Assembly (NCBI GenBank): GCA_028023455.1
Contig: JAQFVV010000036.1
Span: 6,755,576-6,819,575 of the forward strand
Length of the DNA stretch: 64,000 nt
Reading direction: 5' to 3'
From: Epiperipatus broadwayi
Taxonomy: Eukaryota; Onychophora; Udeonychophora; Euonychophora; Peripatidae
Shown here: positions 57,401 to 61,320 of the stretch, one piece after another
How positions within the stretch are numbered: position 1 is the first letter of the stretch
Layout: every line of letters begins with the position of its first letter
Program-made: the position numbers and the translations under genes
Notes under the pieces: generated by a model
Told to the model about the DNA's origin: nothing
What the model saw: only the letters and a program-made list of their open reading frames with translations
Databases searched by the model: none

Positions 57401-60316
57401 ATTTTTTATTAATAATAAATTCCAAGAGGAGTCAGGAATGGCTGTTATGGATTATATTAACCCATTACACAATTAAAGCTTTCCGTCATTGATACAAAAT
57501 TGTTCATTTAATAAGACATGTCAAGTTCTGTATAGATTTGTGTGTACATAAGATACATACTTATTTATTGTTTTTGATATCTTATTGAAGCAATGCAAAC
57601 TTATAAAAAAGAGGTTTATTTTATTAAAGCTGATTAGGAATTTTTTTCTAATTTGATAATTTAGTTTTATAATTGCATGTATAAATTTTTTAAAGATGAA
57701 TACAGTCTTATTTTAAACAAATACGTATTCAAAAGTTAATTATTTTGTTTGGCGTTGGACAAAATTAATTGTTCGGATCTTCTGGGTGACTTAATACTAA
57801 TAAATTAATTTAAAACATTTTGCATTTTTTACTGAATTTTCTAACTGGAGTTAATGTTAATAAAAGATTTATACGAACATACGAAAAGCAGCTTCTACTA
57901 ATTTTCTTCTTTTTTTGAGCAAATGTAATATCTGGTAATTAACGAATATACTCACAGAAAAGATAGTTTTTTTAATATTTACTTTTAGTACTGCCTAGAC
58001 ATTAATTACCAGATATTATGAAAAGCACCTAAATAATTTTGATTCTGAATATTTATCCTAAGTAGGCAAAAACAGTTCAAAAATTATGAGGCCTTATCAC
58101 TGGGATCAGGAATAGAATTGCATTTTGGCGGCCTGGAATGAGAGATTTTCTATATACAAAATATCTATCTATCTATCTATCCAGATTAATACATATTTTA
58201 CAATTCTATAAAAGAACTGATTAGATGATAAAGATTCATTGATCAAAGGTTAAATCATTGTTTGATATTGGTGACTAGAAGTATACATTGCTGTAGAAGA
58301 AGAGAAACACAAAAATCCTCCATTAAGGATATATGTGTAATATAAGGTTGCTTTCCGTGCACTATATAGTATTTAAAAGTTAGTGTTGTTAATGTGTAAA
58401 AACTAATAAATTTTTAATGGAAATGAAAATTATCTATATTCTTAGATTCAAGAGAGCAGCAATCAGATGTATAAACAAATTTTAATGAAAGAACTAGAAG
58501 CTAAAAATTGTCATATGGTGCAATATTACCCACAATAGAAAAGGATACTAATCATATGGATAATGATAAAAGAGAAGAAAATTATTGGAGCTGTAAAATC
58601 AATCATTTATTTATATATGTAGATCTTAAATATCATACATATCTAACAAATTCACAACTTGATTTATATCAATAGAACTATTTGGTATATAAAGTGAAAG
58701 ATGTGGTAAAGTCATATAAAATGGGGCTGCAAACTATGCTGTATTTAATTACGTGATTTCTATTACGTGCTATCCAAAGAAAAATGTAAATAAAAAAATA
58801 AAAAATCATTAAAATTTGCGACTTAAATTTATGCAGCCTTTTTTTTTGTCTCTGTGTGCATACACAATTATATATACTAATAAAATTTGTTCAGTTTATA
58901 TTGAAAGCACAAACATTTTTTTTTTTTTAATTCTTATTCATGAATTTGATGTGCAGTATTTTGCATAATAAATTATTTTCTAAGAGTAACTAACTTAGAA
59001 GTTTTAGAAAATTTTAAAATGTAAATATTTACTTAAAAAAGATAATAATTAAAGAGATGTTATTTCTCATTAGACTAGTCTACTATGTTTCTATTACGAG
59101 AAAAAAGTTATTGGAAGGAAAAAAAATCATCCAGTTTATTTTAAAAATAAAGATACAGGTAGTTTTTTTTTCTTTCATTCTTCTTGCCCTTCAGGGAATG
59201 CATGAGTGAACTCACAGTAAAATATGTGTAAATGTATCTCCCTCAATTTTTTCTTGATAATTATTATTATTATTTTACATTTTGTTTATATATAATATAA
59301 AAACAGTATTTGTGTTTATATATATGTGCATGTTGAAAAATACTGTGCATTTACGTTCAATAAACAATACATATTCTATTCTAATCAATGTTTATCAACA
59401 AAAGGTGAGCTATTATTCATTATATACATTGAAGGTGAAGGTGGCTTGGAACAAAATATAGCTTAATTCGAGGCTCCACTGTATTACGTTTTGACTCTAA
59501 TTTTTACTTTGCATGTACTGATGGAATGAAAGTTTAATTATAGAGAATCATAAGATTAATGAGCTGATGAATTGAAGAAAATTTTCAATGTAATTAATAT
59601 TATTAAAAAAATGATATTAATTGTAATTGGAAGCTTTGCATTTTTGATTTTAAATTTATGGGTTGAAAACAGGTGTTGAAAAGATTGTGAAAAAAATTGT
59701 CTTAAATAGTAAGGAAATGGCCTTATATTTATTTATGAATAATTAATTCCATATTTCGTTATTAATTCATAAGAATTTTAAAATGATCAGAAATTCATTC
59801 TATCTTGTCAAGTTTGAGTTTATATTTGATCTTTATTTAAAGTTCATCCTGAATAATATTACTTGTGAGATTTACCATTTCTATAAGAATTGAGAAACAA
59901 ATGTGAATTGGTCCATTTTATACTTTCAAGATAATGTGACAAGAGGGCAAGTTATTGTTAGAAACAGTGCTTGGAAAATTTATCATTCTACTATACAGAT
60001 ATTTACACAAATATATACCGACACATACAGAGTGAGACAATTTATTGTTTTGATATCTAAATATGTCTTTAGTTATATTCCTTTTATATAAATAAACCAT
60101 CATATATTTACATTTTAAAAAATTATGATAATATAAGTAAGTAATTTATATAATTAATGTAATCATTTATGTCTCTTTTGTTTTTAAATAAAGGAGTTCT
60201 TTTGCATTATGAAGATGCCACATTGAAAGATTTATATTTTCTGGATCCTCAGTGGCTTTGTGATATTCTTGCTCATGTTGTAACAATTCGAGAAATTAAT
60301 CCTTTTGCTAGATCTG
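3276..60316 (+). CDS. Lrrk: LRRK1-like ROCO kinase gene, partial (join of 13 exons)
   Basis: Model: join(3276..3441, 6168..6203, 8116..8239, 16417..16561, 20455..22438, 28385..28611, 34215..34661, 34919..35086, 40693..40815, 40911..41163, 47940..48069, 53277..53371, 60194..60316). All introns are GT-AG and phases agree at every joint. The order is ankyrin repeats, leucine-rich repeats, ROC GTPase and start of COR, which is the ROCO/LRRK architecture. The ankyrin start and the NWHK...EPWL linker before the LRRs resemble LRRK1 and insect Lrrk rather than LRRK2. LRRK proteins are large cytosolic GTPase-kinases acting at membranes of the endolysosomal system and phosphorylating Rab GTPases (family knowledge). 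The kinase part is not in the window and the 5' end is uncertain. Exons 1-2 could be a separate gene. Confidence 0.88.
3707..3947 (+). mobile_element. family A short element, copy 2, with 11-bp target duplication
   Basis: Element 3718-3936 (219 bp) begins AACCACTAAACATCATATG and ends TTTTGCCTGTTT. It is flanked by perfect direct repeats AAATGAAGATA at 3707-3717 and 3937-3947. Its interior is partly palindromic: CAAAACTCTCCATACAG at 3779 faces GTATGGAGAGTTTTGCC near the right end. There is no coding capacity. An 11-bp duplication is longer than the 2 bp of mariner or 8 bp of hAT, so the mobilising machinery is unclear. Confidence 0.8.
4255..4345 (+). repeat. possible tRNA-derived SINE relic
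   Basis: Reads TTAGTGTAGTGGCTAACTCC, like an A box, and about 40 bases later ATTTCGATTC, like a B box. It resembles the tRNA-related heads of other SINEs in this window (49 kb). No tail or target duplication could be defined. Confidence 0.35.
4650..4765 (-). repeat. tRNA-derived SINE relic (minus strand)
   Basis: On the minus strand GGCTCCTCAGTAGAGCA resembles a tRNA A box and GGATAGATTC a degenerate B box, followed by CTCAAACCTCTTATGAACTC. The same 3' segment (TCATAAGA-GTTTGA on the plus strand) recurs at 22985-23090, which shows a dispersed family. Confidence 0.5.
5030..5275. repeat. GC-rich minisatellite, ~70-bp period
   Basis: A sharp GC-rich island in AT-rich intron. The core GGCGCTG or GGCACTG recurs near 5042, 5119, 5189 and 5258 (spacings about 77, 70 and 69), each time after AAG-, ACG- or TTGG-type bases. 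GATGCAAG near 5097 and CTTGCATC near 5221 are inverted relative to each other. It does not read as an exon. Confidence 0.6.
6168..6203 (+). CDS. Lrrk: 36-nt microexon (coiled-coil-like)
   Basis: Flanked by GTGATAG and a perfect donor GTAAGT. With the G left by the previous exon it reads DEFEKRLQEEQE, a charged helix-like stretch, and leaves one base. If the donor is not used, the frame runs on about ten codons to a stop near 6234, so this could be the last exon of an upstream ankyrin protein. Spliced to 8116 (or 8000) it stays in frame with the LRRK-like ankyrin block. Confidence 0.55.
6204..8115 (+). other. intron 2
   Basis: Starts GTAAGT. It holds the large family A palindrome (7015-7480). 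From 6250 to 7000 nothing is recognised. The 3' end is ambiguous: AG at 7998-7999 (after TATATATTTC) and AG at 8114-8115 (after ATTCCATT) give the same reading frame. Confidence 0.5.
7015..7480. mobile_element. family A palindromic (foldback) copy 3
   Basis: Two long inverted arms. The left arm, from TTTTCACAGAGGCAAAACTC at about 7056, runs through GTAGCGCCACTCAGTGCAAA and CCTACTCATCCAAT. The right arm mirrors it, ending CTGTATGGAAAGTTTTGCC then TCTGTGAAAA near 7468. The centre, around 7265-7280, is close to an ATCCTAAGATCTAGG junction. The left outer flank CACATGATCACCATTCTTTA matches the family A head. Only a short open frame crosses it, and it is not a gene. Confidence 0.8.
8116..8239 (+). 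CDS. Lrrk: LRRK-like exon: first LRRK1-type ankyrin repeats
   Basis: Reads LYEACINNDLSRTIDIIQSL, then VSRPEDVLNF and HGSHTILYR, ending with AG before donor GTATGT. It corresponds by pattern to the N-terminal ankyrin region of LRRK1 (A-Y-rich helix, then a helix pair). The start is uncertain: the frame is open back to 8000, where another acceptor exists, and an ATG at 8064 lies in this extension. The extended part (YYIPGCVYLCNS) is not ankyrin-like, so the shorter form is preferred. Confidence 0.7.
8400..9870. repeat. diverged ~360-405 bp repeat array with orientation switch
   Basis: Forward units are marked by AACTTTAA-AATCTAGTTAATG-type starts near 8416, 8821 and 9180. Each is followed by AACTTTCAA, a GATTAGATTTTAAAG block, ATGATGCAATCTT-AAATAT and AAACTGGAATTT. 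From about 9560 the same blocks appear inverted: ATATTTAAAGATTGGGTCAT near 9620, TTTGAAAGTTTCAG near 9811 and GTTTAAAGTTATTTTAAGTA near 9842. The array thus forms an imperfect giant foldback. No open frame or known family was recognised. Confidence 0.7.
11813..11852. repeat. perfect 15-bp hairpin
   Basis: AAATTAACAATCAAC at 11813-11827 and its exact reverse complement at 11838-11852, with a 10-base loop (CCAAAACTTT). It may be a tiny foldback relic. Confidence 0.8.
12006..12322. mobile_element. foldback element with GAAAG stem-loop motif
   Basis: Arms of about 70 bp (12006-12075 and 12251-12322) are near-perfect inverted copies containing TCAGTCTAAATAAAATTGAA and its complement. The 175-bp centre has CTTGAA (12213-12218), then the stem ATCTC (12222-12226) / GAGAT (12232-12236) followed directly by GAAAGC. 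That layout recurs in the 35, 42, 49 and 51 kb palindromes. No target duplication was found. Confidence 0.65.
13420..14070 (+). mobile_element. LINE C-terminal fragment with zinc-knuckle-like motif
   Basis: The plus frame at 13692-13958 gives MGDLVCKLCKEGIENIRHLL then IECKCL: the CxxC...H....C pattern found at the C-terminus of many non-LTR retrotransposon reverse transcriptases. Upstream bases 13440-13690 read similarly (charged, RT-tail-like) but carry a stop. The segment ends in a less AT-rich 3' region (GGAAGTCGCAGTGCATCACA), probably the LINE 3' UTR. It is a truncated, inactive copy. Confidence 0.6.
14431..15763 (+). mobile_element. full-length Tc1/mariner-type element, transposase broken
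   Basis: The left terminus CAGGGTGTCCATAAAGT (14433) and right terminus CTCTATGGACACCCTT (ending 15761) are inverted repeats flanked by TA, the target duplication of this superfamily. Length is 1.33 kb. The plus strand between them reads as a decayed transposase: SGRFHVSEES, then SFRVSPRKS, RLHMQPYKIS, a NVWC segment near 15175, and a terminal LDFFLWG-like segment near 15450-15475. Several stops and frameshifts show it is dead. One open piece (15180-15362) is part of this, not a separate gene. Confidence 0.85.
16417..16561 (+). CDS. Lrrk: LRRK-like exon: ankyrin repeats
   Basis: Acceptor CATTTTTTCAG, donor GTAAAAAG. With the AG carried over it reads RVCEEGYLEITQLLLNRGAD and then YSPLYIASSLGYKEICHSLL: two ankyrin repeats (SPLYIAS as the TPLHLAA equivalent). 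It ends in phase 0 and joins directly to KFPGL of the next exon. Confidence 0.92.
17018..17946 (+). mobile_element. hAT element (ZBED/GTF2IRD2-like transposase fragment), perfect 8-bp TSD
   Basis: Perfect duplications CTTTAGGG at 17018-17025 and 17939-17946 flank an element starting CAGGGGTAGGG and ending CCACCCTG, as expected for hAT transposons. Plus-strand translation of about 17455-17800 gives INSRLMCLTCLESISVNNEH and KRHYLSKHSDY, a BED-type zinc finger (CxxC...H....H). Downstream pieces FSEGE and SENKKKFENINMSKNR match the segment that follows the finger in ZBED5/GTF2IRD2-type hAT transposases (family knowledge). Stops and an internal deletion (913 bp total) make it non-functional. The catalytic and dimerisation regions are absent. 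Confidence 0.85.
19001..19093 (+). repeat. partial copy of the 19.4-kb palindrome arm
   Basis: GCTAATTGCTCTAACAAGCT through CTATCTAGAAACCACACC repeats the left arm and loop of the palindrome at 19334-19622 with a few changes. It appears to be a single-arm member of the same family. The following 19095-19300 is unassigned. Confidence 0.7.
19334..19622. mobile_element. long palindrome (133-bp arms)
   Basis: Left arm 19334-19466 and right arm 19490-19622 are near-exact inverted copies (AATAGTCAATAAAAATT against AATTTTTATTGACTATT at the tips). The loop is 23 bases. There is no coding capacity or visible target duplication. Confidence 0.85.
20455..22438 (+). CDS. Lrrk: LRRK-like large exon: ankyrin repeats, linker and leucine-rich repeats
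   Basis: 661 codons between acceptor TTATTTTCAG and donor GTAAGT. Ankyrin repeats occupy about residues 1-250 of the exon (PIHAAITNAHGDIVDLLL; TPLYLACIGGHQGIVERLL; TALYAVVKKSHHLIASMLL; NALVEACKNNDIDMVNLLL). A linker follows (VNWHKMQCLDHIEEPWL, near residue 293) that resembles the ankyrin-to-LRR junction of LRRK1. LRRs start near residue 335 (ITRLDISENAIVEIP; LEEIHLEYNRLSYIP; LLHLDVSNNILQIMP; LLELNLSLNLLKELP). They are broken by an acidic, Ser/Asn-rich insert at about 470-558 and resume (LTSLNLSNNSFTAFP; LTRLNLAHNFI; LKQLDLSHNQL). The ATG six codons before the exon is intronic and not the start. This is the clearest coding stretch of the window. Confidence 0.97.
22910..23095 (-). repeat. tRNA-derived SINE relics
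   Basis: The minus strand of 22985-23090 contains TTGCTCTATATGATTTAGCA then TATTCAAACTTCTTATGAAC, matching the SINE-like unit at 4650-4765. The adjoining 22910-22980 has a similar AAGTACTAGAAGTAACAGTG start, so two partial copies may lie in tandem. Confidence 0.45.
23195..23640 (-). mobile_element. LINE 3' end (same family as 2.4 kb), split by an insert
   Basis: 23195-23300 and 23517-23640 together match the 3' end at 2345-2620: (CATCAT)n, CTGCAGGATGAAGG, TCTCTTCTCCACATCACC, then CACATGTGGTCTCTTTCTGG. The two halves are separated by the palindromic element 23301-23516 with the target bases CCCTGCACACTT duplicated. Confidence 0.85.
23289..23528 (-). mobile_element. family A palindromic copy 4, 12-bp target duplication
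   Basis: Element 23301-23516 carries near-perfect inverted arms of about 75 bp (23300-23374 and 23389-23463, AAAACTCTCCATATAGTAGT against its complement), then ATGTGATGTTTAGTGG at the right end, which is the family head read on the minus strand. CCCTGCACACTT occurs at 23289-23300 and 23517-23528. The host LINE sequence resumes exactly after it. Confidence 0.88.
27828..27878. repeat. small palindrome
   Basis: GCCATCTATAGTAAGCTTGA faces AAGCTTACTATAAGATGG across a short loop. The motif CCATCTA-TAG also caps the foldback at 28674-28921. Confidence 0.65.
28385..28611 (+). CDS. Lrrk: LRRK-like exon: Ser-rich linker and leucine-rich repeat
   Basis: The acceptor is TTTTAAG and the donor GTAATT. 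With the T left by the large exon it reads LRKPGGSSYTRTSRSSSTSS, then CRLENLRTLILSENQLDRI (an LRR) and a short acidic stretch (WGDDEDDILVSGF). Using the next AG would create a stop, which supports this acceptor. The Ser/Thr-rich loop before the LRR is probably exposed and possibly phosphorylated (inference). Confidence 0.88.
28674..28921. repeat. imperfect foldback
   Basis: AGAAGCAGTAATT near 28674 mirrors AATTACTGCTTCT near 28906, and GCCATCTACTATAGGTTT near 28712 mirrors ACCTTACTGTAGATGGC near 28868. There is no coding content. Confidence 0.6.
29240..30081. mobile_element. non-autonomous hAT-type element, 8-bp TSD
   Basis: Begins CAGGGGTTGGCAATTGCCGG (29248) and ends TTGCCTATCCGTG (30073), inverted with about 10 of 13 matches. 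Flanks are ATCTAAAG (29240-29247) and ATCTAGAG (30074-30081), an 8-bp duplication with one change. The CCGGCC-type subterminal sequence followed by a GCCC region and the mirrored GGCCCGCGTTATGATAC are typical of animal hAT ends. No transposase was recognised inside. Confidence 0.75.
34215..34661 (+). CDS. Lrrk: LRRK-like exon: last LRRs and ROC P-loop
   Basis: Acceptor after a long T-tract, donor GTAAGT, phase 0 at both ends, 149 codons. Begins DSRTSSSSSPVNSS, then LRRs LSMLDLCNNKIKEIPPMI and LSVLNVSGNHEIEQLPPEMG, and a capping segment (LWNLNTRGCHLTEPL). The ROC GTPase starts at YARMKLMIVG with the P-loop GVQGIGKTS (G1, GxxxxGKT/S) near residue 122, which binds the nucleotide phosphates. The MKLMIVG-lead and LRR-ROC spacing are typical of LRRK proteins. 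The ATG at 34194 is intronic. Confidence 0.97.
34919..35086 (+). CDS. Lrrk: LRRK-like exon: ROC switch I and switch II
   Basis: 56 codons, phase 0. Contains SNISTVGVDVGDW, carrying the switch I threonine, and ends FRTWDFGGQ, the DxGG/Q switch II (G3) motif that contacts the gamma phosphate and Mg. The glutamine after GG is kept, as in Ras-like GTPases, whereas some LRRKs have another residue there. A basic stretch (WAKRMGNKN) precedes it. The intron before it is only 257 nt. Confidence 0.96.
35122..35383. mobile_element. palindromic element with 16-bp target duplication and purine tail
   Basis: AGTACTTGAATATATA occurs at 35122-35137 and 35368-35383. Between them lies an inverted pair (about 35133-35221 and 35241-35330, TTTACACTTTAAAGCAAAAT against its complement), then a purine-rich tail, AAAAAAAGCAAAAATAAAGA onward. 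The arms contain GTTTCGACTGCTCCTAG and CTAGGAACAGTCGAAAC. The right one forms GACTG/CAGTC directly before GAAAC, and on the minus strand CTGACGACTT lies at the matching place. The long duplication and tail point to retroposition rather than DNA transposition (inference). Confidence 0.78.
36318..37650 (+). mobile_element. mariner transposase pseudogene split by an insertion
   Basis: Plus-strand frames with several stops and shifts read as an animal mariner transposase. Segments: KSMFEWHKRF-type near 36440, then a GQPK segment near 36510. After the insert: SDRQLSVTLIAEELQINQET near 36870, MDEQKQ, LLVMKLDVF (the GDE-W region) and HVGVFL near 37180. Next come SLREF-like text and the PNKWIMCHDCTK catalytic region near 37310, YFRN/LKTALKGRR near 37460, then ENEF and a GDYFE-like end. 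The short open frame 37083-37283 is one fragment of it. TIRs were not identified. Confidence 0.85.
36534..36841 (+). mobile_element. family A copy 5 inside mariner, 11-bp target duplication
   Basis: GTTAACATTAA at 36534-36544 and 36831-36841 flanks an element (36545-36830) starting GCCAATGAACATCACATGAT and including GCCACTCAGTACAAGCC, CCTACTCATCCAATATCC and AGATCTTAGGATC, all shared with the 7.0 kb copy. Reading mariner across one copy of the target bases restores a continuous DVNINKVHDAIWSDRQLS segment, so the insertion boundaries are secure. Confidence 0.9.
40693..40815 (+). CDS. Lrrk: LRRK-like exon: ROC core (beta4 region)
   Basis: Follows a T-rich tract ending TTTTAG. 41 codons, phase 0: REYYATHQYFLSKRSLYLVV, then WKITSGEKGVNEILQWLVNI. 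This is the YY-THQ-FL-xxALYLVVW block that follows switch II in every ROC domain. The donor is CAG|GTTGTT. Confidence 0.96.
40816..40910 (+). other. 95-nt intron with poly-C tract
   Basis: The shortest intron of the gene. A run of about 14 C at 40832-40845 is unusual in such AT-rich surroundings. Acceptor is TTAATTTAG. Confidence 0.85.
40911..41163 (+). CDS. Lrrk: LRRK-like exon: ROC G4/G5
   Basis: Reads ARAPNSPVLIVGTHFDEV, where THFD is the ROC form of the guanine-specifying NKxD (G4) motif. Then come a helical stretch (YPPTFSDDLQQLIREKFI), a loop and IEISCKTKHNIKQLCHLIY, where SCK is G5. It ends TCTCCTG before GTAAGA, leaving one base. All five GTPase motifs are therefore present, which predicts a nucleotide-binding ROC domain. 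Confidence 0.96.
41537..42488. mobile_element. large palindrome (~400-bp arms) with CTGATGA...CGAAAC motif
   Basis: Arms about 41537-41938 and 42083-42488 (ATACAATATTGCCATTCAAA against its complement at the tips), with a spacer of about 145 bp. The right arm has CTGATGA (42385-42391) followed after 17 bases by CGAAAC (42409-42414). The left arm has the mirror (GTTTCG 41605-41610, TCATCAG 41628-41634). An ATT/AAT trinucleotide run lies beside the motif in each arm. CTGATGA and GAAA are the conserved strands of a hammerhead ribozyme core, but pairing of the intervening stem is weak here. Confidence 0.8.
42600..43700 (-). mobile_element. decayed LINE reverse-transcriptase relic (antisense)
   Basis: The minus strand around 43240-43120 reads ATITIDSYQLKNVDKFKYLD then SFLARNVDI. 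This fits the (I-G--LE-V--FKYLGS--S-N-D) block after the RT active site of RTE/CR1-like LINEs. Around 42820-42760, WTFEDDKKKHISKYFSMNL fits the following TWT-block. Many stops. The call rests on two short motifs. Confidence 0.4.
46660..46690 (+). repeat. family A head fragment
   Basis: AACCACTAAACATCACATG followed soon by TATAGAGAGTTTAGC: the two ends of family A without its middle. Confidence 0.55.
47940..48069 (+). CDS. Lrrk: LRRK-like exon: ROC-COR junction
   Basis: Acceptor ATTTATAG, donor GTAAGT. With the carried G it reads GSKERLLEQKIPATYLALEE, then AVGHLAEKRRAHNKDPVLHA and DHYR. This matches the start of COR, where IP-SYL-L---V resembles other ROCO proteins. COR mediates dimerisation and couples ROC to the kinase. 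The short antisense frame over it (47849-48082) is a shadow. Confidence 0.95.
48420..48600 (+). repeat. SINE 3'-region copy
   Basis: Homologous to 50030-50170: AGTAAATGGGTATCTAGA against AGTAAATGAGTGTATAGA, then ATACATTTGTA, ATTTCAACACAGTCGTAGGT and a final TACTGACC or ATGCTGAGC. Confidence 0.5.
48985..49250 (+). mobile_element. tRNA-derived SINE, head and body
   Basis: TATAGTGGTTATTATATTTG (A-box-like) and GGAGTTCGAATCCAG (an excellent B box, GGTTCGAATCC type) lie about 40 bases apart, the RNA polymerase III promoter layout of a tRNA-related SINE. The body continues with AGCTACACATATATGGGTAT and GAAGAGTTGGAGGGTGGAGT, CCTGTCCATTAAAGTTTGAA, shared with 52720-52790. Confidence 0.7.
49288..49775. 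mobile_element. palindrome inserted in the SINE, GAAAC motif
   Basis: Arms of roughly 230 bp (ATGTAAATGAATACATCAAA against its complement near 49770) meet near 49515. The right arm has CCTTGAAAAA, stem GACTAT (49664-49669) / ATAGTC (49678-49683), then GAAACATT. The left arm mirrors it at 49361-49397. The SINE stops near 49235 and resumes at about 49777 (GAGCACTAATT), so the palindrome landed inside it. ATAAA--AGCA-type flanks may be a decayed duplication. Confidence 0.75.
49777..50170 (+). mobile_element. SINE continuation
   Basis: GAGCACTAATTATATATATT through GATGAGTGCTGGTTCAGCAT, GTGGATAGCTGAGGAGAGC and GTGTTCAAATCCC (another B-box-like stretch) is shared with 52795-52995. The rest (50030-50170) matches 48420-48600. 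Confidence 0.6.
50700..50850 (+). mobile_element. LINE 3' end with GAT-repeat tail
   Basis: The plus strand reads AACTGGATTCCAAGAGATTG, GAAAGAGACCACGTGAGATG, TGCAGGGGTGATGTGGAGAA, CTTCATCCTGCAGTGGATTG, then (GATGAT)n. This is the complement of the ends at 2345 and 23195. A tandem 3-base tail is characteristic of this LINE family's 3' terminus. Confidence 0.85.
51220..51709. mobile_element. palindrome with >=14-bp target duplication
   Basis: TATACAGATATTTG is found at 51220-51233 and 51696-51709, and the match continues to 24 bases with one change. Arms about 51228-51442 and 51456-51658 (AACGCAAAGCTACTTTATAC against its complement) are separated by a 13-base loop, with CCTTGCGGTTGATGGC at the centre. 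The right arm contains AGATG (51546-51550) / CATCT (51557-51561) followed by CTTGAAAGC. GC-rich for this region. Confidence 0.82.
52050..52330 (-). mobile_element. possible Penelope-like RT relic
   Basis: The minus strand near 52190-52120 reads IRDNKGVTVIIVIQDFTRF, similar to the DKGxxVVxxxxxDY block before the reverse-transcriptase fingers of Penelope-like elements. No further motif is certain. Confidence 0.35.
52655..53000 (+). mobile_element. SINE copy, uninterrupted
   Basis: Contains the body segment (GAAGAGTTGGAGAGTGG, CCTGTCCATTAAAGTTTGAA) directly joined to AAACTGAGCGCTAATTG and GATGAGTGCTGCTTCAGCAT, ending GTGTTCAAATCCCTCATATT. It serves as the empty-site reference for the copy broken at 49.2-49.8 kb. 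An antisense open frame over it is not a gene. Confidence 0.65.
53277..53371 (+). CDS. Lrrk: LRRK-like exon: COR
   Basis: Acceptor TTTTTTAAAG, donor GTAAGT. With AG carried over it reads RELVISTMKEQRQITFRDMA, then ELNQATTFLHENG. This aligns by pattern with the COR helix that precedes GTLLHF in LRRK1 (ISFLIETG). It ends one base into a glycine codon. Confidence 0.93.
54681..55225. repeat. ~170-bp tandem repeat, three units
   Basis: Units start at CCCCAAAATTACATAAACTA (54681), again near 54850, and near 55026 (CCCCCAAAATTAATAAACTA). Each contains TTGTT-TTTGAATACAAATG, ATACTACACAG-CA and TTTACTATTCAAATAA. Confidence 0.8.
55869..56040. repeat. ~55-bp tandem repeat, three units
   Basis: Blocks starting ATAGACTTTA, ATAGATCTAA and ATAGACCTAG (about 55873, 55930, 55983) each continue to ATATGGAAATGAATTTCTAA or a variant such as GGGAATAAATTCCTAAGA. 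Confidence 0.65.
56050..56660. mobile_element. possible solo LTR or other retroelement relic
   Basis: Clearly less AT-rich than the surroundings. It includes CTCTGTGGTAGCTGCTACTA, TAGATCGTCTCGGTCTTATT, GCTGGTCGCCCAGTCATAG and GGGGACACAGCCG. Composition and length fit an LTR, but no TG...CA borders, duplications or coding neighbours could be defined. Confidence 0.3.
56930..57090 (+). mobile_element. LINE reverse-transcriptase relic
   Basis: The plus frame gives AIKSTKNGKSPRHDGIFVNV followed by LKKE, matching the K-GKSPG-DGI--E-LK block at the N-terminal side of LINE reverse transcriptases. It is short and soon loses frame. Confidence 0.5.
57270..57490 (+). mobile_element. possible Penelope-like RT relic
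   Basis: The frame at about 57390-57470 reads QCKFFINNKFQEESGMAVMD then YINPLHN, resembling the F-F---Y-Q--GxAMGxxLSP segment of Penelope-like and related reverse transcriptases. One motif only. Confidence 0.3.
58163..58182. repeat. TATC microsatellite
   Basis: About five TATC units (CTATCTATCTATCTATC). Confidence 0.9.
60194..60316 (+). CDS. Lrrk: LRRK-like exon: COR
   Basis: Acceptor AATAAAG, donor GTAAGA. With the carried G: GVLLHYEDATLKDLYFLDPQ, then WLCDILAHVVTIREINPFA and RSG. It contains the COR signature G-LLHY-----L-DLYFLDP-WL--IL, conserved from Drosophila Lrrk to human LRRK1. The exon leaves one base, so the gene continues past the window. Reading past the donor (to 60438) gives low-complexity residues and a stop. 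Confidence 0.96.
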
Positions 60317-61320
60317 GTAAGAATGCGTTAAGTCATTATAAAAAGTCAGATTTTATATTTATATTTGTGAAATTATGGTTAGAAATTTATGTACATAAAA
60401 ACACACTTTACATATTAGAATGGATGTTACAGAAATAGTAGACAAAAGCTCAAACAAAGCAGCTAAACTCAGCATAACTTGTTTTTAGAATAATTGATAT
60501 TTATTTTCTAAATAAATGTTTTCTGTAATTAAGAAATAAAAAAACACGGTTAATATTATATTTTATTAATTTAACATAATTATTAATAGCATCAATTATT
60601 CAAATTTGATTACGTAGTAAATAAGCTTTAGAATATCTCAAAGATTATAATCAATTTTCAAAATAATATACTTATTGTTTTATTATTTCAACTTGATGCT
60701 AACTCCAGTCACATAAGTCTCTTCAATATCTTCTTTATCTCATGATTATGTAGTGAAATGATTATAGGTTCATTTCTCTGGCTTTCAATATATTACAATC
60801 TTGCTTTATTTTCCTTTCGGCCTTACCTGTTTTAATTAATTTTAATTCATCAGGTCCTAAAATATTCAATAGGTTTTTCTTTTAATATTTTACATTCTAT
60901 TGAGCATTTGAAATTCAATTTTTGTGATAATTAATTCATAGTTGTTTTTTTTTTATCTAAGAAATTAGAGGCAGCTTTCCCCATCCCCACAGTTCATGAA
61001 TATCTATTTTTTCTGCATTTTTATGTAGTCTTAAGTTTTACAGTGGTAAAGTAACATTGGGAAAAAATAGTGTCTAGACAATTCTCACTTTTGTCATTAT
61101 TGTATTTAACTATTGGAACTAAATTAAACGAAGGTCCACATGACTCTCAGCTTATATAGCAACTATAATTCGCTATATTTGTTTTTTCAAGAGCTTAATA
61201 TTCCTTCCAAATGATCAAAGGTATATTAATTTATATCATTTAAGGTTTTAATAAAAATGAGTTAATTCACAATTTTAATATAAGCTGTGTTGAATAAGAC
61301 CCCTAGAATAATTATTCACT

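Larger units (their letters stand above)
53372..60193 (+). other. intron 12 (6.8 kb)
   Basis: Contains minisatellites (54681-55225, 55869-56040), a (CA)n run at 55623-55640, a less AT-rich possible LTR relic (56050-56660), RT relics (56930-57090, 57270-57490) and a TATC microsatellite (58163-58182). 53400-54660 and 57500-60190 hold no gene. The overlapping open frames 54019-54404 are AT-rich and motif-free. Confidence 0.6.

Noticed and set aside
59465-59490. TTCGAGGCTCCACTGTA, like a pogo/Tigger terminal repeat
   Set aside because: No matching second terminus or transposase nearby.
60317-60438. Reading through the donor at 60317 as the gene's true end
   Set aside because: The donor GTAAGA is good, the read-through is low-complexity, and COR and kinase would be missing.
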